From: Deinococcus metalli
Lineage (GTDB): Bacteria > Deinococcota > Deinococci > Deinococcales > Deinococcaceae
Direction of reading: 5' to 3'
DNA: 64,000 bases
Assembly (NCBI RefSeq): GCF_014201805.1
Contig: NZ_JACHFK010000016.1
Span: 13,378-77,377, forward strand
Of this stretch, positions 26,540 to 39,151 are shown in pieces (the stretch's first letter is position 1; every line of letters starts with the position of its first letter). The position numbers were made by a program, and so were the translations under genes. The notes beneath the pieces were generated by a model. The model was not told where the DNA came from, did no database searches, and worked only from the letters and a program-made list of their open reading frames with translations.

Positions 26540-27055
26540 TCATTCGATGATGAACAGCGTTTGGCCGTACTCGACGGGTTCGGCGTTCTTCACCAGAATC
26601 TCGCGCACCACGCCGCCCGTTTCGGCCTCGATCTCATTCATGAGCTTCATGGCCTCGATGATGCACAGCACCTGCCCGGCGCTGACGGTGTCGCCGACCT
26701 TCACATACGCGGGCGCGTCGGGGCTGCTGGCACTGTAGAAGGTGCCAACGATGGGCGCCTTGACCGGCGTGCCCTTGCTGGCCGCCGGGGCGCTGGTCGG
26801 GGCGGCCGCGGCCTCGGTGGCGGTGGGGGCCGGACCTGCGGTGGTCGCGGGCGCGCTGGCCGGGGCGTCCGCGAGCTGCGGGGCCGGGGCGCTGGGCGCT
26901 GCGAAGGGCGCGGGGCCGCTGGCCGCGGGCGCGGCGAGGGCCGCCTGCGGGCCGCGTTTGAGCTGCAGGTCGAAGCTGCCGGTACGCAGGGCGAATTCGC
27001 GGACGTCGGCGTTGGTCAGGGCAGCGAGGATCTGTTTGAGGTCGTCTGGGTTCAT
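26540..27055 (-). CDS. accB: Biotin carboxyl carrier protein
   Basis: 171 residues. The N-terminal helical part is followed by a long Ala/Pro/Thr linker (about 40-95) and the biotinyl domain, with the biotin-accepting lysine in [13 protein letters not shown] and the thumb region SSPDAPAYV typical of acetyl-CoA carboxylase BCCP. It carries the carboxyl group between AccC and the carboxyltransferase, which is not in this window. A strong ribosome binding site (AGGAGGGG) precedes the ATG. Order on the strand is efp, accB, accC, but a hairpin separates efp from accB. Confidence 0.97.
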   Translation of the reverse strand: MNPDDLKQILAALTNADVREFALRTGSFDLQLKRGPQAALAAPAASGPAPFAAPSAPAPQLADAPASAPATTAGPAPTATEAAAAPTSAPAASKGTPVKAPIVGTFYSASSPDAPAYVKVGDTVSAGQVLCIIEAMKLMNEIEAETGGVVREILVKNAEPVEYGQTLFIIE

Positions 27056-27195
27056 GGCCCCTCCTGGGGTGGCGGCTCGGGACGCGCCGGACTGAGACTG
27101 TGGTGCTGCGCTCCATCATGCCGTGCGCGGCGCCGGGCGGGGTGTCACCGCACGCTGGACTGCACCGAGTCTACCGTCCGCTCTGGGCACGCGAA

Positions 27196-27224
27196 CGCCG
27201 CCCCGGGCGGGTGCCGGGGCGGCG
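27196..27224 (-). terminator. Hairpin between efp and accB
   Basis: CGCCGCCCCGG pairs with CCGGGGCGGCG around 7 bases, just downstream of the efp stop. No U-tract is visible, so it may only attenuate. Confidence 0.6.
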
Positions 27225-27238
27225 GGCATGGCACGCGT

Positions 27239-27796
27239 TTACGCGCGGCTGAGGTACTGGCCGGTGCGGGTGTCGACCTTCACGCTGGTCTCCTGTTCCA
27301 CGAACAGGGGCACCTGCACGACCGCGCCGGTTTCCAGGGTGGCGGGCTTGGTGCCGCCCGAGACCGTGTCGCCGCGCACGCCGGGGTCGGTCTGCACGAT
27401 CTTCAGGATCACCTGGTTGGGCAGGGTGATGCTCAGGGCCTTGTCACCGTACATGGCGACTTCGACCTCGGTGTTTTCCTTCATGTACTTCGCGGCGTCG
27501 CTGACCAGGGCCGGGCCCAGGTGTACCTGCTCGAAGGTGTCCATGTCCATGAACACGAAGTCCTCGCCGTCCTTGTAGAGGTACTGCATCTTCTTGCCCT
27601 CGACGTAGATGTCCTGCAACTTCTCGCCGGAGTTGAAGGTGCGGTCGACGATGGCGCCGGATTCCATGTTGCGGAACTTCGTGACGACCTTCGCGCCGCC
27701 GCGTCCCATCTTCAGGTGAGAGTAGTCCAGGCATTCCCACAGCCCGCCGTCCATCTCGACTTTCGTACCGTTGCGCAGTTCAGTCACGCTGATCAT
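27239..27796 (-). CDS. efp: Translation elongation factor P
   Basis: 185 residues from MISVTELRNGTKVEMD, the standard start. EF-P binds stalled ribosomes at the E site and rescues polyproline synthesis, which matters here because several encoded proteins are very proline-rich. Three beta-barrel domains are present at normal length. The tip loop reads KMGRGGAKV with arginine at position 32, where many bacteria have a modified lysine; other EF-Ps with arginine there are either rhamnosylated by EarP or unmodified, and no modification gene is in view. A good ribosome binding site (AAAGGAG) and a TAGACT -10 at 27878-27883 precede it. Confidence 0.96.
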   Translation of the reverse strand: MISVTELRNGTKVEMDGGLWECLDYSHLKMGRGGAKVVTKFRNMESGAIVDRTFNSGEKLQDIYVEGKKMQYLYKDGEDFVFMDMDTFEQVHLGPALVSDAAKYMKENTEVEVAMYGDKALSITLPNQVILKIVQTDPGVRGDTVSGGTKPATLETGAVVQVPLFVEQETSVKVDTRTGQYLSRA

Positions 27797-27926
27797 GATG
27801 TGCTCCTTTGTTCCGTCCGGGCGCGCTCGCCTGCCCACAGCAGCGCGGAGCAGGGGCGCGGCCCGACACCGCGCAGGAGTCTAGCAGACGCCCGGCCGGG
27901 TCTTCCACCCACCGCGCGCGGTTTGC

Positions 27927-27932
27927 TATGAT
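27927..27932 (+). promoter_or_regulatory. -10 box of rplY
   Basis: TATGAT, giving a leader of about 84 bases before rplY. It is divergent from the efp promoter. Confidence 0.5.
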
Positions 27933-28022
27933 GCTGCGGTTGCACGTCCGCCCCCGCCCCCGGAGACACGCCCGGCGCGCGGCGAGAGCAGGGCGGCGAA
28001 GAATCGCAAGGAGACACTGAAC

Positions 28023-28727
28023 ATGGAACTGAACGCAACGCCCCGCACCAGCCGGCAGAAGCTGGCCGAAGGCCTGATCCCCGCCGTCGCCTACAACAAG
28101 GACAAGAACGTCTCCTTCGCGCTCGACCGCAAGGCCTTTGACCGCGCCTTCCGTCAGCAGAGCACCACCGGCCTGTTCGACATCGCCCTGGAGGGCGGCG
28201 AGACCTTCCCGGCACTGGTCAAGACCGTCCAGATGGACAAGCGCAAGCGCACGCCCATCCACGTGGACTTCTACATGGTCACGTACGGCGAGCCCATCGA
28301 GGTGTCTGTGCCGGTGCACACCCAGGGCAAGAGCCAGGGCGAGATCCAGGGCGGTCTGGTGGACGTCGTGGTGCACAACCTGAACGTGATCGCGCCGGGG
28401 CCCCGCCGCATTCCGCAGGAACTCGTCGTGGACGTCACCAAGCTGAACATCGGTGACCACGTCACGGCCGCCGATGTCAAGCTGCCCGAAGGCGTGAAGC
28501 TCGCCGCCGACGCCGATCTGGTCGTGATCAGCGTGCTGCCGCCGCGCATGACCGCCGAGGAAGCCGCCGCCGAGACGCAGGCTGCCCAGGTGGCCGGCAT
28601 GGTCGCCGCCGGCGAGATTTCCGAGGAAGCCGCCGAGGCCGTCCTGGAAGGCGACGCCAGCCTGGACGAGGTCAAGGCCGACGCCACCGAGGACAGCGCC
28701 GAGTCCGACGAGTCCAAGGACAGCTGA
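28023..28727 (+). CDS. rplY: 50S ribosomal protein L25 / general stress protein CTC
   Basis: 234 residues. It binds 5S rRNA in the large subunit. The N-terminal L25 domain (about 1-90, MELNATPRTS ... YNKDKNVSFAL) and the TL5/CTC beta domain (about 90-180, YGEPIEVSVPVHT ... VDVTKLNIGDHVTAADV) are followed by an acidic helical tail (EEAAAETQAAQ to the end). The long multi-domain CTC form is known from Deinococcus, where the extra domains reach toward the tRNA sites. A strong AAGGAG ribosome binding site precedes the ATG. Monocistronic. Confidence 0.95.
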   Translation: MELNATPRTSRQKLAEGLIPAVAYNKDKNVSFALDRKAFDRAFRQQSTTGLFDIALEGGETFPALVKTVQMDKRKRTPIHVDFYMVTYGEPIEVSVPVHTQGKSQGEIQGGLVDVVVHNLNVIAPGPRRIPQELVVDVTKLNIGDHVTAADVKLPEGVKLAADADLVVISVLPPRMTAEEAAAETQAAQVAGMVAAGEISEEAAEAVLEGDASLDEVKADATEDSAESDESKDS

Positions 28728-28743
28728 GTCCAGCCCACACGCG

Positions 28744-28771
28744 CGGGCCGTTCCCACCCGGGGGCGGCCCG
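28744..28771. terminator. Hairpin between rplY and the zincin gene
   Basis: CGGGCCG pairs with CGGCCCG around 14 bases and is followed by TTCGCT. It lies between converging genes; weak to moderate. Confidence 0.45.
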
Positions 28772-28775
28772 TTCG

Positions 28776-29840
28776 CTATGGTCCGCGCAGGCACGCCGCC
28801 CGTTCCGGTTGCGGCCGTTTCGCGCACACCGTCGCTGCCGCAATGAACGCCGGAATGTCATTGCCCACCCGTGCGAGCAGCGCCTGGAAATCCGGCACCA
28901 TCGTCGCGTAGGCGGCCACCGCGCCCAGAGTCGCGTTGTTCACGCCGCGCGCGAAGAAGTCGTCGTAGCCCGCGTAGCCGCCCCAGTTCGCCTTCAGGGC
29001 CGCGTACCGGCTGTTCAGCGCCGTCAGGATGGCGGCCTTGCGTGGGCGCATCTCGGCCTCCGGCAGCGTCTGGGCGTACAGCGCCTCCAGCTCGTGCCGG
29101 GCGTCCAGCAGCAGCGTCTGGAAGCCGGCGGCGCGCTCCTGGGCCAGCGTGTCCTGCCCGCGCAGCTCCGGCGTGCCGTGCGCGGCCAGCCAGCGGCGCG
29201 TGCCCTCCTCCTCGATGGTGGTGGCGTACGACTCGTTGAAGACGGTGTCGCCCGGCACGTACAGGCTGGGGTGCGACAGCTCATGGATCACGGTGCGGAT
29301 CAGCGTGGCGTCCGGGTACAGCAGCATGGTGGAGAGCAGCGGGTCCTTGAGGTACCCCAGCGTCGAGTACGCGCTGACGCCGCCCACGTTCACGTCGCGC
29401 CCGGCCGCGCGGCGCTGCTGCGCGTAGGCCTGCGCGCCCGCCTCCGAGAAGTAGCCGCGGTAGCCCACGCAGCCCGCGATGGGAAAGCACGACGTGTCGA
29501 GCGCCGTGCTGAACTCCGGCGCCGAGAACACGTTCCACACCACGTAGGGTCGGCCCACGTCCACGTACTTCAGGAAACTGCCGTGGTCCGGCAGGCCCAG
29601 GCCGCCCGCGCTGGTCGGCGCGACCGCGTAGGCGCGCACGTCCGCCGCGAGCTGGAGCTTGCGCCGCACCCCCGTGGGCGTGGCCGGGTCTGCCAGCACG
29701 TCCGCAACCGGGCGCGCCCGGCGCAGCAGGTCGAGCTGCCCGCCCGCCGCCTGCCACAGATACCCGACCTCGCCGCAGCCGGCCAGGAGCACCGTCAGGG
29801 TGGCGACGCCGGCCAGGGCCGCCCATGTTCGAAAACGCAT
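28776..29840 (-). CDS. Lipoprotein zinc aminopeptidase (COG4324-like)
   Basis: 354 residues. The signal peptide ends in the lipobox LLAGC (Cys22), so it is lipid-anchored. The zinc motif is HELSH in VIHELSHPSLYV, with the likely third ligand in FNESYATTIEEEG, matching the predicted aminopeptidase family COG4324/PF10023. The start is the ATG seven bases after the -10 TAGGAT (29848-29853); the longer frame extends back through this promoter. Substrate and physiological role are unknown. It is divergent from sthA. Confidence 0.87.
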   Translation of the reverse strand: MRFRTWAALAGVATLTVLLAGCGEVGYLWQAAGGQLDLLRRARPVADVLADPATPTGVRRKLQLAADVRAYAVAPTSAGGLGLPDHGSFLKYVDVGRPYVVWNVFSAPEFSTALDTSCFPIAGCVGYRGYFSEAGAQAYAQQRRAAGRDVNVGGVSAYSTLGYLKDPLLSTMLLYPDATLIRTVIHELSHPSLYVPGDTVFNESYATTIEEEGTRRWLAAHGTPELRGQDTLAQERAAGFQTLLLDARHELEALYAQTLPEAEMRPRKAAILTALNSRYAALKANWGGYAGYDDFFARGVNNATLGAVAAYATMVPDFQALLARVGNDIPAFIAAATVCAKRPQPERAACLRGP

Positions 29841-29847
29841 ACGTCCA

Positions 29848-29853
29848 ATCCTA
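29848..29853 (-). promoter_or_regulatory. -10 box of leaderless zincin gene
   Basis: TAGGAT on the minus strand, seven bases before the ATG. Confidence 0.55.
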
Positions 29854-29922
29854 GGCGGCCCGGCGTGGTGGTAGCGTGAAGGCCACTGCTTCTTTCCCCC
29901 ATGTGCGTGTTCCGAGGTGCCC

Positions 29923-31428
29923 ATGACCCATGCAGACGTTCCGGCGGACTACACCCACGACCTGCTGGTGATCGGCTCCGGGCCGGGCGGACAGCGAGCG
30001 GCGATCCAGGCCGCCAAGCTGGGCAAGAAAGTGGCGGTGATCGAGCGCAAGACCGTGGTGGGCGGCGTGTGCATCAACACCGGCACCATTCCCTCCAAGA
30101 CCTTCCGCGAGGCGATCATGCACCTCAGTGGGTACAACGAGCGCGGGCTGTACGGCGCGTCGTACATGGTCAAGGAAGACCTGGGCATGGACGACCTGCT
30201 GCACCGCACGACCAGCGTGATCACGCACGAACTGGACGTGATCCGCTCGCAGCTGCACCGCAACCGCGTGGAGGTGATCGCCGCCGAGGCGAGCTTCACG
30301 GGGCCGCACACCCTGCGCCTGCGCGACGTGCGCGCCGGTAAGGGCGGCGAGACGTGGCGCGAGGTCTCGGCCCGGCACATCGTCGTGGCGGTGGGCACGC
30401 GGGCAGCGCGCGATCCCAAGATTCCCTTCGACGGCAAGCGCATCCTGATCAGCGACGACATCCTCGATCTGAGCACGTTGCCGCGCACGGTCACGGTGAT
30501 CGGCGGCGGCGTGATCGGCTGCGAGTACGCCAGCATGTTCGCCGCGCTGGGCGTGCGCGTCACGCTGATCGACAAGCGGCCGCGGCTGCTGGAGTTCATC
30601 GACCACGAGATCACGGACATCCTGACGTACCAACTGCGCCAGAACCGCATGACGCTGCGCCTGGGCGAGGGCGTGCGCGACGTGACCGCGCTGCCCGGCG
30701 CGGACGGCCGCACCGGCAGCGTGAAGGTCACGCTCGCCAGCGGCAAGGAGATCACCACCGACATGGTGCTGTATTCCATCGGCCGGGTCGGCGCGACCGA
30801 CCGCCTGAACCTGGAGGCGGCGGGCCTGAGCGCCGACGGGCGCGGTCGCATCGAGGTCAACGAGCACTACCAGACCTCGCAGCCGCACATCTACGCGGTG
30901 GGCGACGTGATCGGCTTTCCCAGTCTGGCGTCGGTCAGCATGGAGCAGGGCCGGCTGGCCGCATGCCACGCCTACGACATCCCTACCCAGAGCGTGCCGG
31001 AACTGTTCCCGTACGGCATCTACACCATTCCCGAGATCAGCACGGTCGGCAAGTCCGAGGAAGAACTGACCCAGGCGGGCGTGCCCTACGAGATCGGCAA
31101 GGCCCAGTACCGCGAGATCGCGCGCGGCCAGATCATCGGGGACGAGCAGGGCACCCTGAAGCTGATCTTCCACCTGGAGACGCGCGTGCTGCTGGGCGTG
31201 CACATCATCGGCAGCGGCGCCAGCGAACTCATCCACATCGGTCAGGCGGTGATGTCCTTCGGCGGCACCGTGGACTACTTCGTGAACACGGTCTTCAATT
31301 ACCCCACCCTGGCCGAGTGCTACAAGACCGCCGCCTTCGACGGCATCAACCGCCTGGGCAGCGTGCCGGTGCTGGAACCTAAACTGGAGCCCGCCCCGGA
31401 AGTGGGCGTGGTGATCCCGGCGGACTGA
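29923..31428 (+). CDS. sthA: Soluble pyridine nucleotide transhydrogenase
   Basis: 501 residues. It is an FAD flavoprotein that moves hydride between NADPH and NAD+. The FAD motif VIGSGPGGQRAAIQAAK and the NAD motif VIGGGVIGCEYASMFA are clear. It is told from lipoamide dehydrogenase by two changes: the redox disulphide motif has only one cysteine (GGVCINTGTIPSK) and the C-terminal active-site His is replaced (FNYPTLAECYK), both usual in SthA. The ATG at 29923 was preferred to an in-frame GTG six bases upstream. It ends at a shared terminator with the RND pump. Confidence 0.92.
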   Translation: MTHADVPADYTHDLLVIGSGPGGQRAAIQAAKLGKKVAVIERKTVVGGVCINTGTIPSKTFREAIMHLSGYNERGLYGASYMVKEDLGMDDLLHRTTSVITHELDVIRSQLHRNRVEVIAAEASFTGPHTLRLRDVRAGKGGETWREVSARHIVVAVGTRAARDPKIPFDGKRILISDDILDLSTLPRTVTVIGGGVIGCEYASMFAALGVRVTLIDKRPRLLEFIDHEITDILTYQLRQNRMTLRLGEGVRDVTALPGADGRTGSVKVTLASGKEITTDMVLYSIGRVGATDRLNLEAAGLSADGRGRIEVNEHYQTSQPHIYAVGDVIGFPSLASVSMEQGRLAACHAYDIPTQSVPELFPYGIYTIPEISTVGKSEEELTQAGVPYEIGKAQYREIARGQIIGDEQGTLKLIFHLETRVLLGVHIIGSGASELIHIGQAVMSFGGTVDYFVNTVFNYPTLAECYKTAAFDGINRLGSVPVLEPKLEPAPEVGVVIPAD

Positions 31429-31445
31429 GCGCTGAGAACAGGAAA

Positions 31446-31473
31446 GCGCCCTCCCGCACGATGGGGAGGGCGC
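31446..31473. terminator. Bidirectional terminator between sthA and RND pump
   Basis: GCGCCCTCCC pairs with GGGAGGGCGC, 10 bp, loop 8, then CTTGAT. Confidence 0.7.
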
Positions 31474-31490
31474 CTTGATCGTGCGCGCGG

Positions 31491-34864
<3,374 letters not shown>

Positions 34865-34868
<4 letters not shown>

Positions 34869-36466
34869 GGCAGGCCTCCGGGAGGCGGGCCGCCCGCCGG
34901 GTTGGTCGCGCTGCTGCCCGCCGCCGCGCCGCCGGTGCTGACACCCGCGCCGTCCAGCAGGCCGGTGGGCGGCTGCGTGACCACCTGCGCTCCGGACGCA
35001 ATGCCGCTCACGGCGGACTGCGTGCCAGCCTGCCCCAGCACCGTCACGGCCTTCAGGGTGGCCCTGCCGCCCGCGACCGTGAACACATACGTCTGGTCAC
35101 CGTCCGCCTGGAGCGCGGTGCTCGGCACCAGCACGCCGGTCGCCACCTTCGCGGTGTACACCACCGAACCCACGCTGCCCAGCGCAGGCACGCTCTGCCC
35201 CGTGAAGCGCGCCGTCAGGGGCACGCTGCCGTTGGTGGGCGCCCCGGGGTTCTGGGCGACCTTTAGCGGATAGCTCTGCGTGCCGCTGCGGAAACTCAGC
35301 ACCGTGCCGGGCGTCAGGGTGGCGGCCTCGGTGGCGGGGACGTTCACGTTCACCTGCCGTTGAGCGCTCACCAGCGTGAACGCCTCGCCGTTCGCGGTCA
35401 GGTACTCGCCGGGCGCGACGTTCAGCGCCGTGATCTGCCCCGCGAACGGCGCCGTGACCCGCGCCGCGTCCGCCGCTGCCTGCGCCTGGGTCAGGGTCAG
35501 CTGCGCCTTCTGCACCGTCAGCTGCGCCTCGGTGACGCCCTGTGCGCCGGAGCGCTCGTTCTCCGCGAGATTGGCCCGCGCGGTCGTGAGGGTCGTCTGC
35601 GCCTGCGCCACCGCCGCCTGCTGCGCCGTGACCTCGCTGCGCGCCACCGCGCCGATCGCCAGGAGCTGCTGCTGGGAGTTCAGGGTGGCCTGCGCGTTCG
35701 TCAGCGACAGCTGCGCCGCCGTGACCTGGGCCTGGAGCCCCGCCCGCGCGCCCACCGTGCTCGCCTGCTGGCCCCGCAGCTGCACCCGCGCCGAGTCCAG
35801 CGCATTCTGCGCGCTCTGCACCGCGCTGTTCAGGTCCGTGTTGCTGAGGGTCACGACCGTCTGCCCAGCCTTCACCGACGCGCCCACGGCCGCCGCGACC
35901 GCCGTGACTGTGCCGGACGTACGCGCCGTGACCGTGGTCGTCTGCGCCGCCGCGACCGTGCCGGTCAGGGTGCGCGACGTGCTGAGCGTGCCGGTCGTGG
36001 CCGCCGTGACCTGCACCGGCGTGACGACCGTGGAGGTCACCGCGCCCGTGGGAGCGGCCCCGGCTGTTCTCGCGCCCGCTGCTCCGGAGCGTGTCGCATC
36101 GGCGGCCGCGCTATCGGTGGCCGCGCCGCCCGTGCGTGAGGGGCTTCCAGTGTCAGACGCCGTGCCAGATGAGCGGCCGGAACGGGACGTGCCCGGCTGA
36201 CCCGAGCCGGTCTGCCCGCCAGCGCTCTGCCCGGCGCCGGCCGGCCCCGCCCCGAAGGAGCCGCCGCCGGTGCGTGGCGTGCCCGCGGAGCCGCTGTCCG
36301 CGTGGCCCAGCCGGTAGCCGACGAACCCCGCGCCGCCCAGCAGCAGCGGCACGAACAGCCAGCCCCACGGAAACGGACGCCGCGCCGTGGGCGGGGGAGC
36401 AGTGGACGTCGTCGCCCGGCGGGGAGGAGGTGGCGGGGGCGTGCCGGATGTCGAGACCTGTTCCAT
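34865..36466 (-). CDS. RND efflux periplasmic adaptor (membrane fusion protein)
   Basis: 533 residues from the ATG giving [15 protein letters not shown]; an ATG nine bases upstream is equally possible. A Pro-rich cytoplasmic start is followed by one membrane span ([20 protein letters not shown]), a Gly/Ser/Ala-rich linker, a lipoyl half ([20 protein letters not shown]), a long alpha-hairpin rich in Ala/Gln (about 215-330), the second lipoyl half and beta-barrel domains. HlyD/AcrA family. The linker is long compared with AcrA, perhaps to span a thick cell wall. It overlaps the RND permease and is co-transcribed. Confidence 0.9.
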
Positions 36467-36480
36467 GCCGCCCATGGAAC
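36460..36480. promoter_or_regulatory. Inverted repeat over the adaptor start codons
   Basis: GTTCCATG-CCGCC-CATGGAAC, a perfect 8-bp inverted repeat covering both candidate ATGs of the adaptor. It could be an operator or an RNA hairpin that masks the start. Confidence 0.45.
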
Positions 36481-36636
36481 ACGCCGATCTCGAATGTCCG
36501 GAGAAGGCCCGGACACGCACGCTTCAGCTCTGGCGTCCCAAAAATGCCGTCCAGAACGTCTCTGAAGGCACTGACCCGTCTATTCACGGAACCTGCAACA
36601 TGAGGCCAGGCTCAAGGGAACGACAACGGACGGACG

Positions 36637-36659
36637 GCCAGCCCCCTGGGGAGCTGGCC
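36637..36659 (-). terminator. Hairpin after the low-complexity secreted protein
   Basis: GGCCAGC pairs with GCTGGCC around 9 bases. It lies just past the stop of the next minus-strand gene. Confidence 0.55.
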
Positions 36660-36679
36660 GCCGTCACGTGGGAGGGGGT

Positions 36680-37588
36680 TCAGGGCTGGCTGGGCGGCGT
36701 GGGGACCGGATCGGTGGAGGGGGCCGGATCGCTGGGCGCCGCCGGGTCAGCCGGCGTGGTCTCCCCACCCGACGTGTCGGGTGCGGTGTCGCTGGGCGTG
36801 TCCGGAGTGGTTGGCGCGGCGTCTGGTTCGGCAGGAGCAGCGTCCTCGGCCGGGGCGCTGTCAGGGGCGGCGGGCGTGGTCGCCGGGGCGGCCTCTGCGG
36901 GGGCGGGGGCCGTGTCGGCGGACAGGTCACGGGCGACTGCCACGACCGTCAGGCCCAGCGTCTCGGTCACGCGCACATCCACCGTCTCGCCACCTTTCTG
37001 GAGGGTGACGGTCTGGGTGGCCGCGTCCCCGCCCGTGGCCGGAGTGCTGGCCTCGCCGGCGCTGGCTGGCGCCTCGGTGTAGCCGTCGGCCTTCAGGCCG
37101 TCCACGGTCCGGCCCAGGGCATTCTCGACGCTGCCCGCGTAGATCACGGCCTGCCCCAGTACGGTGGGCACGGTCCTGAGCACTCGCTCGCCCTCCAGCG
37201 CCGGCAGGGTGGCGGTGGTCGCCGTGGTCGCCGGTGCAGCCGACGTGTCGGGTGCGGCCGGAGCGGCATCTGTCGGCGCTGTCTCGGTTGGGGTGTCGGT
37301 GGGCGCAGTGTCCGCCGGAGCCGACTCGGTCGGGGCGGCGTCGGCGGGAGCTGTGTCCACTGGAGCCGTGTCCGCCGGGGGCGTCGTCTCGGCGGGTGCA
37401 GTGTCCGTGGGCGCGCTGGGCGCCGTCACGGGCGGATCGGTGGCCGGCGGCGCCACGGGGGCGGGCGTGGCCGGCAGGCCCAGCGCGGGCGGCTCGGCGG
37501 TCTGGGCGAGGGCGGCGGGAACCACGGCGCAGGTGCCCAGCAGGGCGCCCAGGGTCAGCGTGCGGATGGAGAGCAGGGAGCGATTCAT
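36680..37588 (-). CDS. Secreted low-complexity protein, Ala/Pro/Thr/Asp-rich
   Basis: 302 residues from the second of two consecutive ATGs (MNRSLLSIRT), with GGAGGA upstream. Signal peptide to about residue 29 (AALAQ). Two disordered regions, about 30-125 and 205-302, made of short TDTAP-, PADTA- and ESAP-like units, flank a compact domain at about 125-205 (GERVLRTVPTVLGQAVIYAG ... VRVTETLGLTVVAVAR). The repeats are imperfect and acidic, with no basic residues. No family recognised. It may be a wall or surface layer spacer; this is a guess from composition only. Confidence 0.75.
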   Translation of the reverse strand: MNRSLLSIRTLTLGALLGTCAVVPAALAQTAEPPALGLPATPAPVAPPATDPPVTAPSAPTDTAPAETTPPADTAPVDTAPADAAPTESAPADTAPTDTPTETAPTDAAPAAPDTSAAPATTATTATLPALEGERVLRTVPTVLGQAVIYAGSVENALGRTVDGLKADGYTEAPASAGEASTPATGGDAATQTVTLQKGGETVDVRVTETLGLTVVAVARDLSADTAPAPAEAAPATTPAAPDSAPAEDAAPAEPDAAPTTPDTPSDTAPDTSGGETTPADPAAPSDPAPSTDPVPTPPSQP

Positions 37589-38015
37589 CATCGTCCTCCA
37601 GGGAAGCCCATGCGGCGCGGGAGCCGCGAACGGGCGGGTCATGGCGGGCACACGGCGCCCACCGGCGGGAAAGGTCAGGGAATCGCGCCCACGGCGGGCG
37701 GCCCACGGTCACCCCAGAGGGGTCGGCAGCGGGGCGTTCCCCGCCGACGTGATCCACCGTACGGGCCGCACCTGTGGACTCCCGGCGGGAACGCTCAGTG
37801 CCGGCTCCACCGTGTCCTCGCCCAGCACGCACGAAGCGTTCACGGGCCTCAGCGCCCTGACACGCCGCGTTCACCCGGTTCGCCGGCAAGGCGCATCACG
37901 CCGGCCCGGCCCGTCCGGCGCGTTATCACACGGGCCAGGACGCCGGGTGAAGGTCAGCGCTCACGTGTGGAGGTCGGTGGACCCGCGCTCCACGTCCCTC
38001 ACCTCCTGCGGGTCC
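37589..38015. other. Intergenic region with no recognised element
   Basis: About 427 bases between two leftward genes. Frames open here are extensions or shadows of the low-complexity gene. Several short GC-rich inverted repeats occur, none strong. No promoter or RNA gene could be supported. Confidence 0.4.
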
Positions 38016-38618
38016 TCACCCTTCGGGCGCGCCGTGTTCCAGAACCCGCTCGATCCGGCGGTCCGGGATCAGCCACATCAGGGCCACGGCGACCAGGGCC
38101 GCGCCGGAGACCCACACGCCCCACCCGCCCAGCAGCGGCGCGACGATGGCGATCACGTACCCGGCCAGCGAGAGGTTGCCCTTCATGTCGGTGCCCACGG
38201 CGTCGGCCAGCAGGTGATTCTGCTCGCCCGCCGCAATGATCGTCCGCACCAAAATGGTGTAGGCCGCGCCCGCCATGATCGCCACGACGCCGTACGCGGT
38301 CATGGGTTCGCGCGCGAAGTGCGTTTCGCCCGCCCAGCCGGACACGAAGGGGAACAGCGACAGCCAGAACAGCAGGTGCAGGTTGGCCCACAGCACCGCG
38401 CCCGTCACGCGCCGCACGGTGTGCATCAGGTGGTGGTGGTTGTTCCAGTAGATGCCCACGTAGATGAAGCTGATCACGTACGCGGCCACCTTCGGCCACA
38501 GCTGCGCGATCTCGCCCCACTCGTGGCCCTCGGGCACCCGCAGTTCCAGCACCATGATCGTGATGATGATGGCCAGCACTCCGTCGCTGAACGCCTCCAT
38601 GCGTGATTTCGTCATCAT
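38016..38618 (-). CDS. TMEM175-family potassium channel
   Basis: 200 residues from the first of two adjacent ATGs (MMTKSRMEAFSDG). The family signature RxEAFSDGVLAIIITIMVLEL on the first helix is present. Six membrane spans are predicted, the usual single-repeat bacterial form, which assembles as a tetramer with a hydrophobic isoleucine/leucine filter. TATGCT at 38639-38644 is the -10 box, leaving a leader of 14-20 bases. The long frame upstream runs through the divergent cupin gene and was discarded. Physiological role in bacteria is unclear. Confidence 0.9.
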   Translation of the reverse strand: MMTKSRMEAFSDGVLAIIITIMVLELRVPEGHEWGEIAQLWPKVAAYVISFIYVGIYWNNHHHLMHTVRRVTGAVLWANLHLLFWLSLFPFVSGWAGETHFAREPMTAYGVVAIMAGAAYTILVRTIIAAGEQNHLLADAVGTDMKGNLSLAGYVIAIVAPLLGGWGVWVSGAALVAVALMWLIPDRRIERVLEHGAPEG

Positions 38619-38681
38619 GCGCGTGCCCCCTGCTGTCCAGCATAGGGGGCGGGCGCGCGGCCCCACCATTCGGCCAGGCCG

Positions 38682-38687
38682 TACGCT
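38682..38687 (+). promoter_or_regulatory. -10 box of leaderless cupin gene
   Basis: TACGCT, five bases before the ATG at 38693. Confidence 0.5.
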
Positions 38688-38692
38688 GGAGC

Positions 38693-39151
38693 ATGCCCGC
38701 CGAAGAGCTGCTCCTCGCGCCGAACGGCCGCGTGCCCAACAGTGCCCTGCCCGTCCGTGTCTACCGCGCCGCGCTGAAGGACAGGTCACCGGAGCGAATC
38801 GGGGCGCACCTGGCCGCACGTGAGTGGACGAACAGCTGGCAGAACGGCATCTATCCGTACCACCACTACCACTCGACCGCCCACGAGGTGCTGGTGATCG
38901 CGCGCGGGCACGTGACCGTCACGCTGGGCGGCGAGGGCGGCCCACACCTGGCGCTGGCGGCCGGAGACGTGCTCCTGCTTCCCGCCGGCACGGGGCACCG
39001 GCGCGACAGCGGCAGCGACGACTTGCTGGTGGTGGGCGCGTACGCGGGCGGCCGGGCGTGGGACACCTGCCGCCCCGAGCAGACGGACCCGGACGCGGCG
39101 CGGGAGCGGACCGCGCGGGTGCCGCTGTGGACGCACGAGCCCGCCGGATGA
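38693..39151 (+). CDS. Cupin-domain protein (YjlB-like)
   Basis: 152 residues with one cupin barrel. The metal-binding motif 1 is visible as a histidine-rich stretch, YHHYHSTAHEVLVIARG, and motif 2 as LPAGTGHRRD. The layout (N-terminal NGRVPNSALPVRVYR, then EWTNSW) resembles the YjlB group of unknown function. Cytoplasmic. The stop overlaps the start of the HD-domain gene (ATGA), so the two are translationally coupled. Reaction unknown. Confidence 0.85.
   Translation: MPAEELLLAPNGRVPNSALPVRVYRAALKDRSPERIGAHLAAREWTNSWQNGIYPYHHYHSTAHEVLVIARGHVTVTLGGEGGPHLALAAGDVLLLPAGTGHRRDSGSDDLLVVGAYAGGRAWDTCRPEQTDPDAARERTARVPLWTHEPAG

Noticed and set aside
29923..31428. Lipoamide dehydrogenase as the third PDH subunit
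   Set aside because: The second redox cysteine and the active-site histidine are replaced, as in soluble transhydrogenase.
38824..39147. Longer HD-domain protein starting inside the cupin gene
   Set aside because: The extra N-terminus is Arg/Gly-rich and out of frame with the cupin; the ATGA overlap gives a natural start.
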